Source of the DNA: Tardiphaga sp. 709
GTDB taxonomy: Bacteria > Pseudomonadota > Alphaproteobacteria > Rhizobiales > Xanthobacteraceae
Assembly (NCBI RefSeq): GCF_032401055.1
Contig: NZ_CP135529.1
Location: 5,950,501 to 6,014,500 of the forward strand
Reading direction: 5' to 3'
DNA length: 64,000 nucleotides
Every line of letters begins with the position of its first letter. The stretch's first letter is position 1. Positions 26,170-34,194 of the stretch are shown here, in pieces. The position numbers and the translations under genes were made by a program. A model generated the notes under the pieces. That model saw only the letters and a program-made list of their open reading frames with translations. It was not told the origin of the DNA and made no database searches.

Positions 26170-27480
26170 TCAGGCGGTTTTGGCGCTCTGCGGTGCCGCT
26201 TCCGTCACCACAGGTTCGCTTCCCAGAATGAATGCGCGCCGCATCGGCTTGATGACGAACAAGGCGAGCAAAGCGGCCGTGGCATTGAGTGCAACGGCGA
26301 TCACAAACACGGCCTGCCATCCATAGCTCGCTGCAATCAGGCTCGCGAGCGGTACCAACAATGCCGCCGTGCCCTTCGCGGTGTAGAGCATGCCGTTATT
26401 CGTCGCGGCATATTTGGCGCCGAACGTGTCGCCTGACGTCGCTGGGAACAGACTGTAGATCTCACCGAACACGCCGAAATAGACCGCCGTCGCCAGTACG
26501 AAGACGAGTGGGTTGTGACCATAGGCCGACAGCGTCAGCAGCATCACCGCGGCGGTGCCGAAGGCGATGAACATGGTGTGTTCACGGCCGATCTGATCGG
26601 ACAACCAACCGAAGAGCGGGCGGCCGAACCCGTCAAAGATGCGATCGAGCGAGATGGCGAAGGTCAGTGCTGCCATCTGGAAGCCGGCCAATGTCACCGG
26701 AGAATTCGCAATATTGTAGTCGTGCGCGATGGGCGCGATCTGCGCTGCGGTCATCAAACCACCGGCGGCGACCATCACGAAGACCAGATACATGACCCAG
26801 AAGATCGGGCTGCGCAGCACTTGCGGCGGCGTGAAATCCGTCTTGGTCTGCGGCAGATTGAGTTGTTTCCTCGTCACCGGCACGGCCTGCCCAGGCGGAC
26901 GCATGAAGAAGGCGAGCACGAACACGATCAGGCCTTGACCGATGCCGAAGGTGAAGAAGGCATGTTGATAGCCGCTCTCGGCAATCATATGCGCGATCGG
27001 CACGACGGTGATCGCAGCGCCGGCGCCGAAGCCTGCTGCTGTGGCGCCGGCAGCGAGGCCGCGGCGATCGGGAAACCACTTCAGCGCGTTGCCGACGCAG
27101 GTGCCGTAGACGGAACCTGCGCCGATGCCGCCGACGACGGCGCCGGCGTAAAGCATCACCAGTGAGTCCGCATAGGAGTTCAGCACCCAGGCGAGACTGA
27201 TCATGGCTCCGCCGAACATGATGACGACGCGCGGACCGTATTTATCGACGAACCACGCTTCGACCGGCACCAGCCAGGTTTCGACGACGACGAACAGCGT
27301 GAAGGCGAGCTGGATCGCGGCGCGACCCCAGTGATACTTGGCGTCGATGGGGTCGACGAACAGCGTCCATCCATATTGCAGGTTGGCGATCATCGCCATG
27401 CAGACGATGCCCATCACGAGTTGGATCCAGCGGAAGCTGCCGGGTGGGTTGGACGCGGTGGTGAAGTCTGGCTGAGCCAT
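26170..27480 (-). CDS. MFS transporter, oxalate/formate antiporter-like (OxlT family), first copy
   Basis: A 436-residue carrier with about 12 membrane helices. It has the OxlT-family features GIGAGSVYGTCVGNALKWFPDRRGLAAGATAAGFGAG between helices 4 and 5, FVVVETWLVPVEAWFVDKYGPR and FGWLSDQIGREHTM. OxlT exchanges divalent oxalate for formate and in this setting would feed the oxalyl-CoA pathway. It is paired with a second, similar carrier directly upstream (27712-29001) but each has its own operator and terminator. Operator B sits 90 bp upstream. Confidence 0.88.
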   Translation of the reverse strand: MAQPDFTTASNPPGSFRWIQLVMGIVCMAMIANLQYGWTLFVDPIDAKYHWGRAAIQLAFTLFVVVETWLVPVEAWFVDKYGPRVVIMFGGAMISLAWVLNSYADSLVMLYAGAVVGGIGAGSVYGTCVGNALKWFPDRRGLAAGATAAGFGAGAAITVVPIAHMIAESGYQHAFFTFGIGQGLIVFVLAFFMRPPGQAVPVTRKQLNLPQTKTDFTPPQVLRSPIFWVMYLVFVMVAAGGLMTAAQIAPIAHDYNIANSPVTLAGFQMAALTFAISLDRIFDGFGRPLFGWLSDQIGREHTMFIAFGTAAVMLLTLSAYGHNPLVFVLATAVYFGVFGEIYSLFPATSGDTFGAKYAATNNGMLYTAKGTAALLVPLASLIAASYGWQAVFVIAVALNATAALLALFVIKPMRRAFILGSEPVVTEAAPQSAKTA

Positions 27481-27569
27481 CGTGTTTCCTCCGATGCGCG
27501 CTTTTTCCCTCGCGGCGTGGTGTCGCTAAGGTTGTGGCGTATTGCCGCAGGCGTCGCTTGGTCGGAGAC

Positions 27570-27586
27570 TGGTATATTATATTCCA
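27570..27586. promoter_or_regulatory. 17-bp palindromic operator, site B (first OxlT-like gene)
   Basis: TGGTATATTATATTCCA, 90 bp upstream of the MFS start at 27480; same left half as sites A, C and D. Confidence 0.75.
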
Positions 27587-27656
27587 CGATGCAAGGTGGT
27601 CTTGGCCGATTGTTGCCTGAAGGCGATCACGCCTTGGCGAGCAGCGCATCGCCCAC

Positions 27657-27688
27657 GCAAAACGCGCCCAGCCGGGGCTGAGCGCGTT
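27657..27688 (-). terminator. Terminator of the second OxlT-like gene
   Basis: AACGCGC-c-CAGCC-gg-GGCTG-a-GCGCGTT, a 12-bp interrupted stem, followed on the minus strand by TTTTGCG. Lies 24 bases after the MFS stop. Confidence 0.65.
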
Positions 27689-27711
27689 GTTTTCTTGAGT
27701 CTTTTTGCGTT

Positions 27712-29001
27712 TTAGGTCGCAAGCGCCTTGCTGACGACGACCTTACGCCAAGGCTTCAGCACCGCAATGGCGAGCAGTGAAGCCAGGATGTTGGCGCCGG
27801 CTGCAATGAGAAAGACGCTGTCCCACGTGCCCGATGACTGCTGCATGTAGTTCGCAACCGGCACCAGAAGTGCTGCCGTCCCCTTTGCCGTATAGAGCAG
27901 GCCGGCATTGGTCGTTGCGAACTTGGAGCCGAAGGTGTCGGTGCAGGTCGATGGGAAGAGCGAATAGATCTCACCCCAGGCGAAGAACACAAAGCCCGAC
28001 AACAGCACGAACCACAGCGGATCGTGACCCCACATATACAGCGCCCAGATGCCGACGCCTTCCATGCCGAAGGCGATGAACATCGTGTTCTCGCGGCCGA
28101 TCATGTCGGAGATCCAGCCGAAGAACGGACGTGTCAGGCCGTTGAGTACGCGGTCGATGGTGGCTGCGAAGGTGACCGCCGTCATCGTCATGGCCATCAG
28201 CGTGACGGGTACGTTGTCGATCTTCCAGTCGGCCGCAATGGGCTTCAGGTTGGCCGTCACCATCAGGCCGCCGGCACCGACGATCACGAACATGAAGTAC
28301 ATCAGCCAGAAGATCGGATGGCGGATGACTTCCGTCGGCGCGTAGTTGCGGCGGGTCTGGATCACGTTGGCGTTCTGCGTGACCGCCGGTACCTGTCCAG
28401 CCTTTGGCGCGAACAGGAAGAAGGAGAGGATCACGATGATGATGCCTTGTCCGAGACCGAAATACAGAAATGCGGTCTGGAAGCCGGAATCCTGGATCAT
28501 GGCCTGGATCGGCGCGACCGTGAGGGCGGAGCCGGCACCAAAGCCTGCAGCGGTGATGCCAGCCGCGAGGCCGCGCTTGTCAGGAAACCACTTCAGGGCA
28601 TTGCCGACGCAGGTGCCGTAGACGCCGCCAGCGCCGATGCCCGCAACGATCATGCCGAGATAGAAGCCGTTGAGCGTTTCCGCCTGTGCATTGATCGCCC
28701 AGCCGATGCCGCAGAGGATGCCGCCGATAAGGACGACGAGCTTCGGGCCGTATTTATCGACGAACCATCCTTCGACCGGCACCAGCCAAGTCTCGAACAG
28801 AACGAAGAGGGTGAAGGCCCACTGGATCGACGCACGATCCCAGCCGAACTTCTTCTGGATGTCGGGGACGAAGAACGTCCAGCCGTATTGATAGTTGGCG
28901 ATCATCACCATCGCGCCAACGCCGATGGCGAGTTGTGTCCAGCGGTAGGCATCGCTGACACGTGCGGCAGCTGGCGCCACCCCGTGAACTGCATCAGTCA
29001 T
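27712..29001 (-). CDS. MFS transporter, oxalate/formate antiporter-like (OxlT family), second copy
   Basis: A 429-residue carrier clearly paralogous to the first copy: YQYGWTFFVPDIQKKFGW, FVLFETWLVPVEGWFVDKYGPKL, GVYGTCVGNALKWFPDKRGLAAG and GWISDMIGRENTMF align with the neighbour over the full length. Probable oxalate:formate exchanger; the pair arose by tandem duplication followed by divergence, perhaps for different affinities or directions. Operator C lies 55 bp upstream, terminators on both sides show it is a single-gene unit. Confidence 0.88.
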   Translation of the reverse strand: MTDAVHGVAPAAARVSDAYRWTQLAIGVGAMVMIANYQYGWTFFVPDIQKKFGWDRASIQWAFTLFVLFETWLVPVEGWFVDKYGPKLVVLIGGILCGIGWAINAQAETLNGFYLGMIVAGIGAGGVYGTCVGNALKWFPDKRGLAAGITAAGFGAGSALTVAPIQAMIQDSGFQTAFLYFGLGQGIIIVILSFFLFAPKAGQVPAVTQNANVIQTRRNYAPTEVIRHPIFWLMYFMFVIVGAGGLMVTANLKPIAADWKIDNVPVTLMAMTMTAVTFAATIDRVLNGLTRPFFGWISDMIGRENTMFIAFGMEGVGIWALYMWGHDPLWFVLLSGFVFFAWGEIYSLFPSTCTDTFGSKFATTNAGLLYTAKGTAALLVPVANYMQQSSGTWDSVFLIAAGANILASLLAIAVLKPWRKVVVSKALAT

Positions 29002-29055
29002 AGTTCCTCCTAAAGCGCTGTTCTATTGAGAGCTCGACAGCTGCGAAGGATAGTT

Positions 29056-29072
29056 TGGTATATGATATGCCA
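29056..29072. promoter_or_regulatory. 17-bp palindromic operator, site C (second OxlT-like gene)
   Basis: TGGTATATGATATGCCA, 55 bp upstream of the MFS start at 29001. Confidence 0.8.
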
Positions 29073-29153
29073 ACTAACAAGCGAAATCTTGCCAATTTGC
29101 CGCTGCAAGTTTCGCATGACTGAATGCTGTACTGCGATACTACAAGACAGCAC

Positions 29154-29182
29154 AAAGCCGGCAGTCCAGACCGCCGGCTTTT
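29154..29182 (-). terminator. Terminator of the tctCBA operon
   Basis: AAAAGCCGGCGG-tctggac-tGCCGGCTTT on the minus strand, 28 bases beyond the tctA stop. T-runs on both sides are short, so strength is moderate. Confidence 0.6.
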
Positions 29183-29210
29183 GGGTTTGAACAGTTATTT
29201 GTATCGTTAC

Positions 29211-30716
29211 TTACGCTGCTGCAGTGCGAGTACGCAGCCGGGTGAAGCCGTTCTGGATCACCGACCAGAACAGCGCGATCAGGCCGAGGATCATGATGCT
29301 GCTGACCAGTGTGTTCGAGAAGAAGATCCCGAGCGATCCCTGTGAGCCCAGCAATGACTGCCGGAAGGCTTCCTCGGCCTTGTCGCCGAGCACGATGGCC
29401 AGCACCAGCGGGGCGAGGGGATAGTTACACTTCTTCAGTGCGTAACCGATGATTCCGAATACCAGCATCATCACCACGTCGAAGGTCGAGTTGTGGACGG
29501 AGTAAGCTCCGATCGCACAGAGCACCAGGATAAGAGGTGCGATGATGCTGAATGGAACCCGCAGGATCGCTGCGAAGATCGGTACGCAGGTCAGCACGAT
29601 GATCAGGCCGACGAGGTTGCCGAGATACATCGAGGCGATCAGGCCCCAGACGAACTCCTTCTGCTCGACGAATAGCATCGGGCCAGGCTGCAGGCCCCAG
29701 ATCAGCAGACCACCAAGAAGCACAGCGGCAGTTGGCGAGCCGGGGACGCCGAGCGAGAGCATCGGAAGCAGGGCCGCGGTACCGGCAGCATGCGCGGCCG
29801 TTTCCGGAGCGATAACGCCTTCGATCTCGCCCTTGCCGAAGTTATTGCCGTTCTTGGAGACGCGCTTGGCGATGCCGTAACTCATAAAGGACGCGGGTGT
29901 CGCGCCTGCGGGCGTAACACCCATCCAGCAGCCGATGACGCAGGAGCGCAATGACGTCATCCAGTATTGCGGCAAGCTCATCCAGGTACGTAGCACGACG
30001 CGAAGATCGATCTTCGCCTTGCCGCCCTGGAAGCGCAGTCCTTCCTCCATGGTGAGGAAGATCTCGCCGAGGCCGAACAGGCCGATGACGGCGATCAGGA
30101 AGTCGAAGCCATTGAGGAGTTCGGTCGAGCCGAACGTGAGCCGCAGCTGTCCGGTGATGGAATCGAGACCAACGGCGGCGAGCGCGAATCCGATCATCAT
30201 GGCAGCGATTGTCTTGAAAGGTGGCTCCTTACTCAGCCCGACGAAACTGCAGAACGCCAGGAAGTAGACAGCGAATTTCTCCGCCGGCCCAAATCGTAAG
30301 GCGAAGCCTGCGACCAACGGCGCGACCAGGGTAATCATGACGACGGCGAACAGGGCGCCGACAAAAGAGGACGTGAAGGCGGCTGTCAGTGCTTCGGCAG
30401 CCTTGCCCTGCTGCGCCATCGGATAGCCGTCGAATGTCGTGGCCACCGACCATGGCTCTCCGGGTATGTTGAACAGAATCGAGGTGATCGCACCTCCGAA
30501 CAATGCGCCCCAATAGATGCAGGACAGCATGATGATGGCCGATGTCGGCGGCATGCTGAAGGTGAGGGGCAGCAGGATCGCAACGCCATTGGCGCCGCCA
30601 AGGCCGGGCAGCACGCCGATGATGACGCCAAGCACGATGCCGAGCACCATCACCGCGATGTTGAATGGCTGCAGCGCGACCGCAAAGCCCTGGAACAGAT
30701 TAGCAATTTCTTCCAT
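29211..30716 (-). CDS. tctA: Tripartite tricarboxylate transporter, large membrane subunit TctA
   Basis: A 501-residue protein with about 12 membrane helices and the TctA signature near the N-terminus, GVIIGVLPGLGGANGVAILLPLTF, repeated in the second half as GVPGSPTAAVLLGGLLIWGLQPGP. It forms the channel of a proton- or sodium-coupled binding-protein-dependent carrier with TctB and TctC. GAGGA precedes the ATG. Last gene of tctC-tctB-tctA. Because the operon has the same operator as the oxalate genes, oxalate or a related dicarboxylate is the likely cargo, rather than citrate. Confidence 0.93.
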   Translation of the reverse strand: MEEIANLFQGFAVALQPFNIAVMVLGIVLGVIIGVLPGLGGANGVAILLPLTFSMPPTSAIIMLSCIYWGALFGGAITSILFNIPGEPWSVATTFDGYPMAQQGKAAEALTAAFTSSFVGALFAVVMITLVAPLVAGFALRFGPAEKFAVYFLAFCSFVGLSKEPPFKTIAAMMIGFALAAVGLDSITGQLRLTFGSTELLNGFDFLIAVIGLFGLGEIFLTMEEGLRFQGGKAKIDLRVVLRTWMSLPQYWMTSLRSCVIGCWMGVTPAGATPASFMSYGIAKRVSKNGNNFGKGEIEGVIAPETAAHAAGTAALLPMLSLGVPGSPTAAVLLGGLLIWGLQPGPMLFVEQKEFVWGLIASMYLGNLVGLIIVLTCVPIFAAILRVPFSIIAPLILVLCAIGAYSVHNSTFDVVMMLVFGIIGYALKKCNYPLAPLVLAIVLGDKAEEAFRQSLLGSQGSLGIFFSNTLVSSIMILGLIALFWSVIQNGFTRLRTRTAAA

Positions 30717-30773
30717 TTCGAGTAGTCCTCAGAAAGAGACCGGCAGACGTAACGGAATTAAAGATCGCGGAAA

Positions 30774-31271
30774 TCAGAGACCGAGCAGATCCTCGAGGGG
30801 CCCCTTGGGGAGCGGCACGAGAAACCAGCGTTCGAAGATCAGGTAGGTGACGACAGGCATGCCAAGAGAGATAGCGGCGATGATCGGCCACTCATATTTG
30901 CCGAGCCAACGCATGAACCATGCGATGAAAATCATCGACGACACATAGAGGCCGATGAACGGCAGGACGCCGACATAGATGCCGGTGGGAATGACGACGC
31001 TGAAGACCTGGCGCAGCTGGCCCCATTCGGCGAACAGGCTGTCGTCGTCCTCGCGCAGCGTGTTCCAAATATTGACGAGGCTGGAGATGATAATGAACAG
31101 CCCAATATAGAACGGAAAGAATCCGGCTTTCGGTCCCTCTGCGCCCCAGTTGATGCCGGCCTTGACGCTGCCATAGACGACGATGGCGCCGAACAGGCCG
31201 ATGACGGTGGTGACGCCGGCTTCGACCGATTTGTGAGACGGGCCTGCGTTGTGAGATTTCTGCGTGGTCAT
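30774..31271 (-). CDS. tctB: Tripartite tricarboxylate transporter, small membrane subunit TctB
   Basis: A 165-residue protein with four predicted membrane helices (VIGLFGAIVVYGSVKAG; GFFPFYIGLFIIISSLVNIW; SVVIPTGIYVGVLPFIGLYVSSMIF; WPIIAAISLGMPVVTYLIFERWFLVPLP). The LIFERWFLVPLPKG end is characteristic of TctB. ATG 31271 was chosen over a TTG at 31277. It is 57 bases before tctA and 91 after tctC. Confidence 0.9.
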   Translation of the reverse strand: MTTQKSHNAGPSHKSVEAGVTTVIGLFGAIVVYGSVKAGINWGAEGPKAGFFPFYIGLFIIISSLVNIWNTLREDDDSLFAEWGQLRQVFSVVIPTGIYVGVLPFIGLYVSSMIFIAWFMRWLGKYEWPIIAAISLGMPVVTYLIFERWFLVPLPKGPLEDLLGL

Positions 31272-31317
31272 GGACAACTCTGTGTGAGAGATCTGCGTCT
31301 ATCAGCATGTCGCATGT

Positions 31318-31347
31318 GCCGGACCTGATGTGCGGATCAGGTCCGGC
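31318..31347 (-). other. Intercistronic hairpin between tctC and tctB
   Basis: GCCGGACCTGAT and ATCAGGTCCGGC form a perfect 12-bp stem with a 6-base loop and no T-run. Such structures often protect the upstream message, allowing more binding protein than membrane subunits to be made. Confidence 0.65.
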
Positions 31348-31362
31348 CTCATAGCGCCCGCG

Positions 31363-32376
31363 TCAGTTGCCTTGTGCGAGGAAGCCGGCTTCCTTCATCA
31401 GGGTCTCGTGGCGCTTCTCTTCGGTGCCAACCCAGCTGGCGTACTCGCCGCCGGTCATGAAGGTCGTGTTGAAGGCGCCGCTCTTCATCAGGTCCTGCCA
31501 CTCGGGCGTCGCGCGGACCTTCTTGAACAGTTCGACATAATACTCGATCTGATCCTTCGTCGCTTTCGGCCCCATGAAGATGCCGCGCAGCATCACATAT
31601 TCGATATCGAGCCCCTGCGACTTGCAGGTCGGAATGTCCTTCCAGCCCTTGCCGTCAGCAACCTGCTCGTCATAGGCCATCGGCTTGCTGTCGAACACGC
31701 AGAGCGGACGCACCTTGCCGCCGCGCCACTGCGCGACAGCCTCGATCGGATTGTTCACGGTTGAATCGACATGCTGGCCAACGAGCTGCACCGCGACTTC
31801 ACCGCCGCCCTTGTAGGGGATGTAAGTGAACTTGCTGCCGATCGCTTTCTCGACTGCGACCGTGATGATCTGGTCTTCCTGCTTCGAGCCGGTGCCGCCC
31901 ATCTTGATCGTGCCGGCCGGTGCGGCCTTCACGGCGTCGATATAGTCCTTCACCGTCTTGTACGGTTTGTCGGCATTTACCCACAGTACGAACTCGTCGA
32001 GCGCCAGCATCGCGACTGGAGTGAGATCCTTCCAGTTGAAGGGAATGCCGGTGGCGAGCGGTGTCGTGAACAGGTTAGAGAGCGTGATGATGATCTTGTG
32101 CGGATTGTTGTTCGCCGACTTCACGTCGAGAAAACCTTCACCGCCCGCGCCACCCGACTTGTTGATGACGACAAGCGGCTGCTTCATCAGACTGTGCTTG
32201 GTGATGATGCCCTGAATGGTGCGCGCCATCTGATCGGCGCCGCCGCCGGTGCCCGCGGGAACGATCAATTCGACGGGGCGCGTCGGCTCCCATGCAGCAG
32301 ATGCCGGGAGAGACGCTCCCAGGCAGAGAATGGATGCAGCGGCGGCCAGCGTGAGACATGAACCTAGGCGTTTCAT
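31363..32376 (-). CDS. tctC: Tripartite tricarboxylate transporter binding protein TctC
   Basis: A 337-residue periplasmic binding protein with signal peptide (LTLAAAASILCLGASLPASA) and the Bug/TctC landmarks ELIVPAGTGGGADQMART, VVINKSGGAGGEGFLDV and YIPYKGGGEVAVQLVGQHVD. It differs from the two orphan Bug proteins in the window (for instance AWEPTRPVELIVPAG in place of FPERxIKIVVPFPAGG), consistent with a different ligand. GGGAGAG precedes the ATG. First gene of tctCBA, with operator D 300 bp upstream. Confidence 0.92.
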   Translation of the reverse strand: MKRLGSCLTLAAAASILCLGASLPASAAWEPTRPVELIVPAGTGGGADQMARTIQGIITKHSLMKQPLVVINKSGGAGGEGFLDVKSANNNPHKIIITLSNLFTTPLATGIPFNWKDLTPVAMLALDEFVLWVNADKPYKTVKDYIDAVKAAPAGTIKMGGTGSKQEDQIITVAVEKAIGSKFTYIPYKGGGEVAVQLVGQHVDSTVNNPIEAVAQWRGGKVRPLCVFDSKPMAYDEQVADGKGWKDIPTCKSQGLDIEYVMLRGIFMGPKATKDQIEYYVELFKKVRATPEWQDLMKSGAFNTTFMTGGEYASWVGTEEKRHETLMKEAGFLAQGN

Positions 32377-32675
32377 TGTTTCTCTCCCATTCGTTCTGAT
32401 AGCGTCGATCGTTCGTCGACTTTGAAATCGTCAGTGCGTGGTCGGGTCTTCCTTCGAATGTCCTGACTGCAGGTGTGCAAACACGCCCTTGCGTGCGCCA
32501 TATGCGCACGTCAGACTGTCGAGCATTGAAGCGGCTCGCCTGCAAAAAGGATGAGTGGGTCTGGGTCGCTCTGTCATGGCGCATACGGCATCGCGTGCCC
32601 GCGAAGGCAGCGCAGCCTTTGTCCTCCCAAGGTATGCTTTCTATTCAGACGTGAAGCATTACCGTTTGCGCATTT
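32377..32675 (-). promoter_or_regulatory. Long upstream region of tctC
   Basis: The 299 bases between operator D and the tctC start hold no convincing gene. If transcription starts near the operator, the message has an unusually long leader. A 48-codon frame inside it has no ribosome site. I see no known riboswitch pattern. Confidence 0.4.
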
Positions 32676-32692
32676 TGGTATGCGATATGCCA
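32676..32692. promoter_or_regulatory. 17-bp palindromic operator, site D (tctCBA)
   Basis: TGGTATGCGATATGCCA, same form as sites A and C, 300 bp upstream of tctC. Confidence 0.78.
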
Positions 32693-32780
32693 AGCGGCAA
32701 GCGATTAGAGCCGTTAAAAGCCGGGGAGGCTGAAATGTCGCAGGGAGCGCGAGACGTCGCTGCGATGCAACTACACAAAC

Positions 32781-32810
32781 AAAAAAAATGGCCCCGGAAA
32801 TCCGGGGCCA
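32781..32810 (-). terminator. Intrinsic terminator of the 45-residue protein gene
   Basis: On the minus strand TGGCCCCGG-ATTT-CCGGGGCCA is followed directly by TTTTTTTT. A textbook intrinsic terminator, 66 bases beyond the small gene's stop. Confidence 0.9.
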
Positions 32811-32875
32811 GTCGTCGGGAGGAACGCAGAGAATTTTGCGCGGGTTGGCCGCGCAAAAGTAGTGAGATCGCAGCC

Positions 32876-33013
32876 TTACAGGCCGAAGCGCGGCAGGTCG
32901 CCGTTGCGGGCCGAGATGCGTGCGCTGGCCATCAGCGCGCGATCAAGCGAGGCCATGAAGCGAGCGAAGAAGCTGGTGGACGTGGTGAGGTCGAGAGAAG
33001 CAGTCTTCGACAT
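32876..33013 (-). CDS. 45-residue protein of unknown function in the oxalate regulon
   Basis: A short frame that encodes MSKTASLDLTTSTSFFARFM, a middle part SLDRALMASARISARNG, and ends DLPRFGL. AAAGGA lies 7 bases before the ATG (reading CTCCAGCAAAGGATCAAATC), operator E is 60 bp upstream and a strong intrinsic terminator lies 66 bases downstream, so it is a complete single-gene unit. The protein is predicted to be a short amphipathic helix with an ARNGDLPxFGL tail; no transmembrane helix, no cysteines. I do not recognise the family with certainty. The operator places it with the oxalate genes. It could be a regulator of, or a partner for, an enzyme or carrier of that pathway. Confidence 0.75.
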   Translation of the reverse strand: MSKTASLDLTTSTSFFARFMASLDRALMASARISARNGDLPRFGL

Positions 33014-33072
33014 GATTTGATCCTTTGCTGGAGGCCCCCGCGTCTTGGCGCCTCATCATCTGGGATCAATGT

Positions 33073-33089
33073 ACGTATACCAGATGCCA
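33073..33089. promoter_or_regulatory. 17-bp operator, site E (small gene, possibly also ModA-like gene)
   Basis: ACGTATACCAGATGCCA: right half intact, left half degenerate (ACGTAT for TGGYAT). It lies 60 bp upstream of the small gene and 197 bp upstream of the divergent ModA-like gene. Confidence 0.65.
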
Positions 33090-33285
33090 AGGACAATTGT
33101 CTTGTTTGCATGGCAGCATGAGGATTTTGCAGTGCGATATGGATCGATTTGATTTTCTTATTGAAGTTTGGCGCTAGCCTTTCGCAAAGATGGCGCCGCG
33201 GGCGACGGCCATCTCGGACAGATTGACGTTCGCCAACATGGGATGGAGGCTTGCCGACTATGTTAGCGAAGCGGGGGAGGGGCGC

Positions 33286-33990
33286 ATGGCTACAACCACC
33301 GAACACAGGCTGACGTTCATGAGTGCCGTGGCAGTATATGCGGAGATCGAGGAACTACTGCCGCAGTTCGAGCGGCAGCACGGCATTGCGGTTCAAGCGA
33401 AGTACGACGTGAATCCGGCCGTTGCAAAGCGTATCATGGACGGCGAAGACTTCGACGTCGGGCTGACTAATCCCTGGTATGTCGACGAGATGATCTCGCT
33501 TGGGTGCGTTTTTCCGGATATCCACGTGCCGTTCGGGCGCGTTCCGCTAACGATCGGAGCTGCCGCAGCTGCGCCGGACGGCGTCGCCAGTTCACATGAA
33601 GCCGTGCGCAAGCTCCTGTTGAGCGCGGACTCGATCGCATACACCTCCATAGGGACCAGCGGGAAGACGTTCTTGAAAGCCGTCGAAATGATGGGCCTGC
33701 AGGAGCACATCCGAGATCGCTTGCGTCCGATGGGCGCTGGCGAGCCGCCGATCGCTGTCGCCAACGGCGAAGTACAGTACGCCATCGCGCCGCTTTCGAG
33801 GATCATAGCTGCTCCCGGCGTCGCACCCGTTGCGAACTTTCCGCCTGAACTCGGTCTGCACATCGATATGTCGATGTTTGTCCATCGGAAAAGCCGTCTT
33901 GAAAAAGCGTTGCAGCTTGTCCAGTTCCTTTCGGATTCCGGGCTGGACGCCTACCTCAGATCTCACGGCGTGTATCGTTACGAGCTGTAG
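33286..33990 (+). CDS. ModA-like substrate-binding protein without signal peptide
   Basis: A 234-residue type-2 periplasmic-binding-fold protein of the molybdate-binding-like group: LTFMSAVAVYAEIEELLPQF, VAKRIMDGEDFDVGLTNPWYVDEM, SIAYTSIGTSGKTFLKAVEMMGL, FPPELGLHIDMSMFVHRKSR. The ATG at 33286 follows GGGGGAGGGGC; longer frames start at 33190 but their N-termini (MAPRATAISDRLTFANMGW) are not signal peptides either. It therefore seems cytoplasmic, and no ABC genes are near. Cytoplasmic members of this group are known and poorly understood; it may be a ligand sensor. It is flanked by the oxalate genes but its own promoter has only the degenerate site E. Confidence 0.78.
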   Translation: MATTTEHRLTFMSAVAVYAEIEELLPQFERQHGIAVQAKYDVNPAVAKRIMDGEDFDVGLTNPWYVDEMISLGCVFPDIHVPFGRVPLTIGAAAAAPDGVASSHEAVRKLLLSADSIAYTSIGTSGKTFLKAVEMMGLQEHIRDRLRPMGAGEPPIAVANGEVQYAIAPLSRIIAAPGVAPVANFPPELGLHIDMSMFVHRKSRLEKALQLVQFLSDSGLDAYLRSHGVYRYEL

Positions 33991-34026
33991 CAACAGACCG
34001 CGAAAGTGCAGTGCGAGGCGACATCT

Positions 34027-34115
34027 CAGCTGTCATTGCGAGCGCGGCGAAGCAATCAGACGCCACAAACGAAGACTGGATTGCTTCGTCGCAAGGTTCC
34101 TCGCAATGACGGCTG
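34027..34115. repeat. Intergenic palindromic repeat (CATTGCGAG type)
   Basis: Arms CAGCTGTCATTGCGAGCGCG... and ...CCTCGCAATGACGGCTG, with inner AAGCAATC / GATTGCTTC arms, form a long imperfect hairpin. I recognise this sequence type as a common intergenic repeat in Bradyrhizobium and relatives. It is the only content of the gap between the ModA-like gene and the frc terminator. Confidence 0.75.
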
Positions 34116-34135
34116 AGCGGACAGCGCTTGGACGA

Positions 34136-34168
34136 CGCGAAAAAGGCCGCACATTGGCGGCCTTTCGC
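34136..34168 (-). terminator. Terminator of the oxc-frc operon
   Basis: GCGAAAGGCCGC-caatgt-GCGGCCTTTTTCGC on the minus strand, 27 bases after the frc stop, with T5 in the right arm. Confidence 0.75.
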
Positions 34169-34194
34169 GTGACTTGAATGCTTGCGCTTCGCCT

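Noticed and set aside
32431-32577. 48-codon frame (start MTERPRPTHPF) in the tctC leader
   Set aside because: No ribosome site, no conserved-looking pattern, unlike the neighbouring 45-residue gene.
34027-34115. Possible tRNA or small RNA in a structured intergenic region
   Set aside because: The structure is a dispersed palindromic repeat typical of the group; no tRNA arms or CCA-adjacent features.
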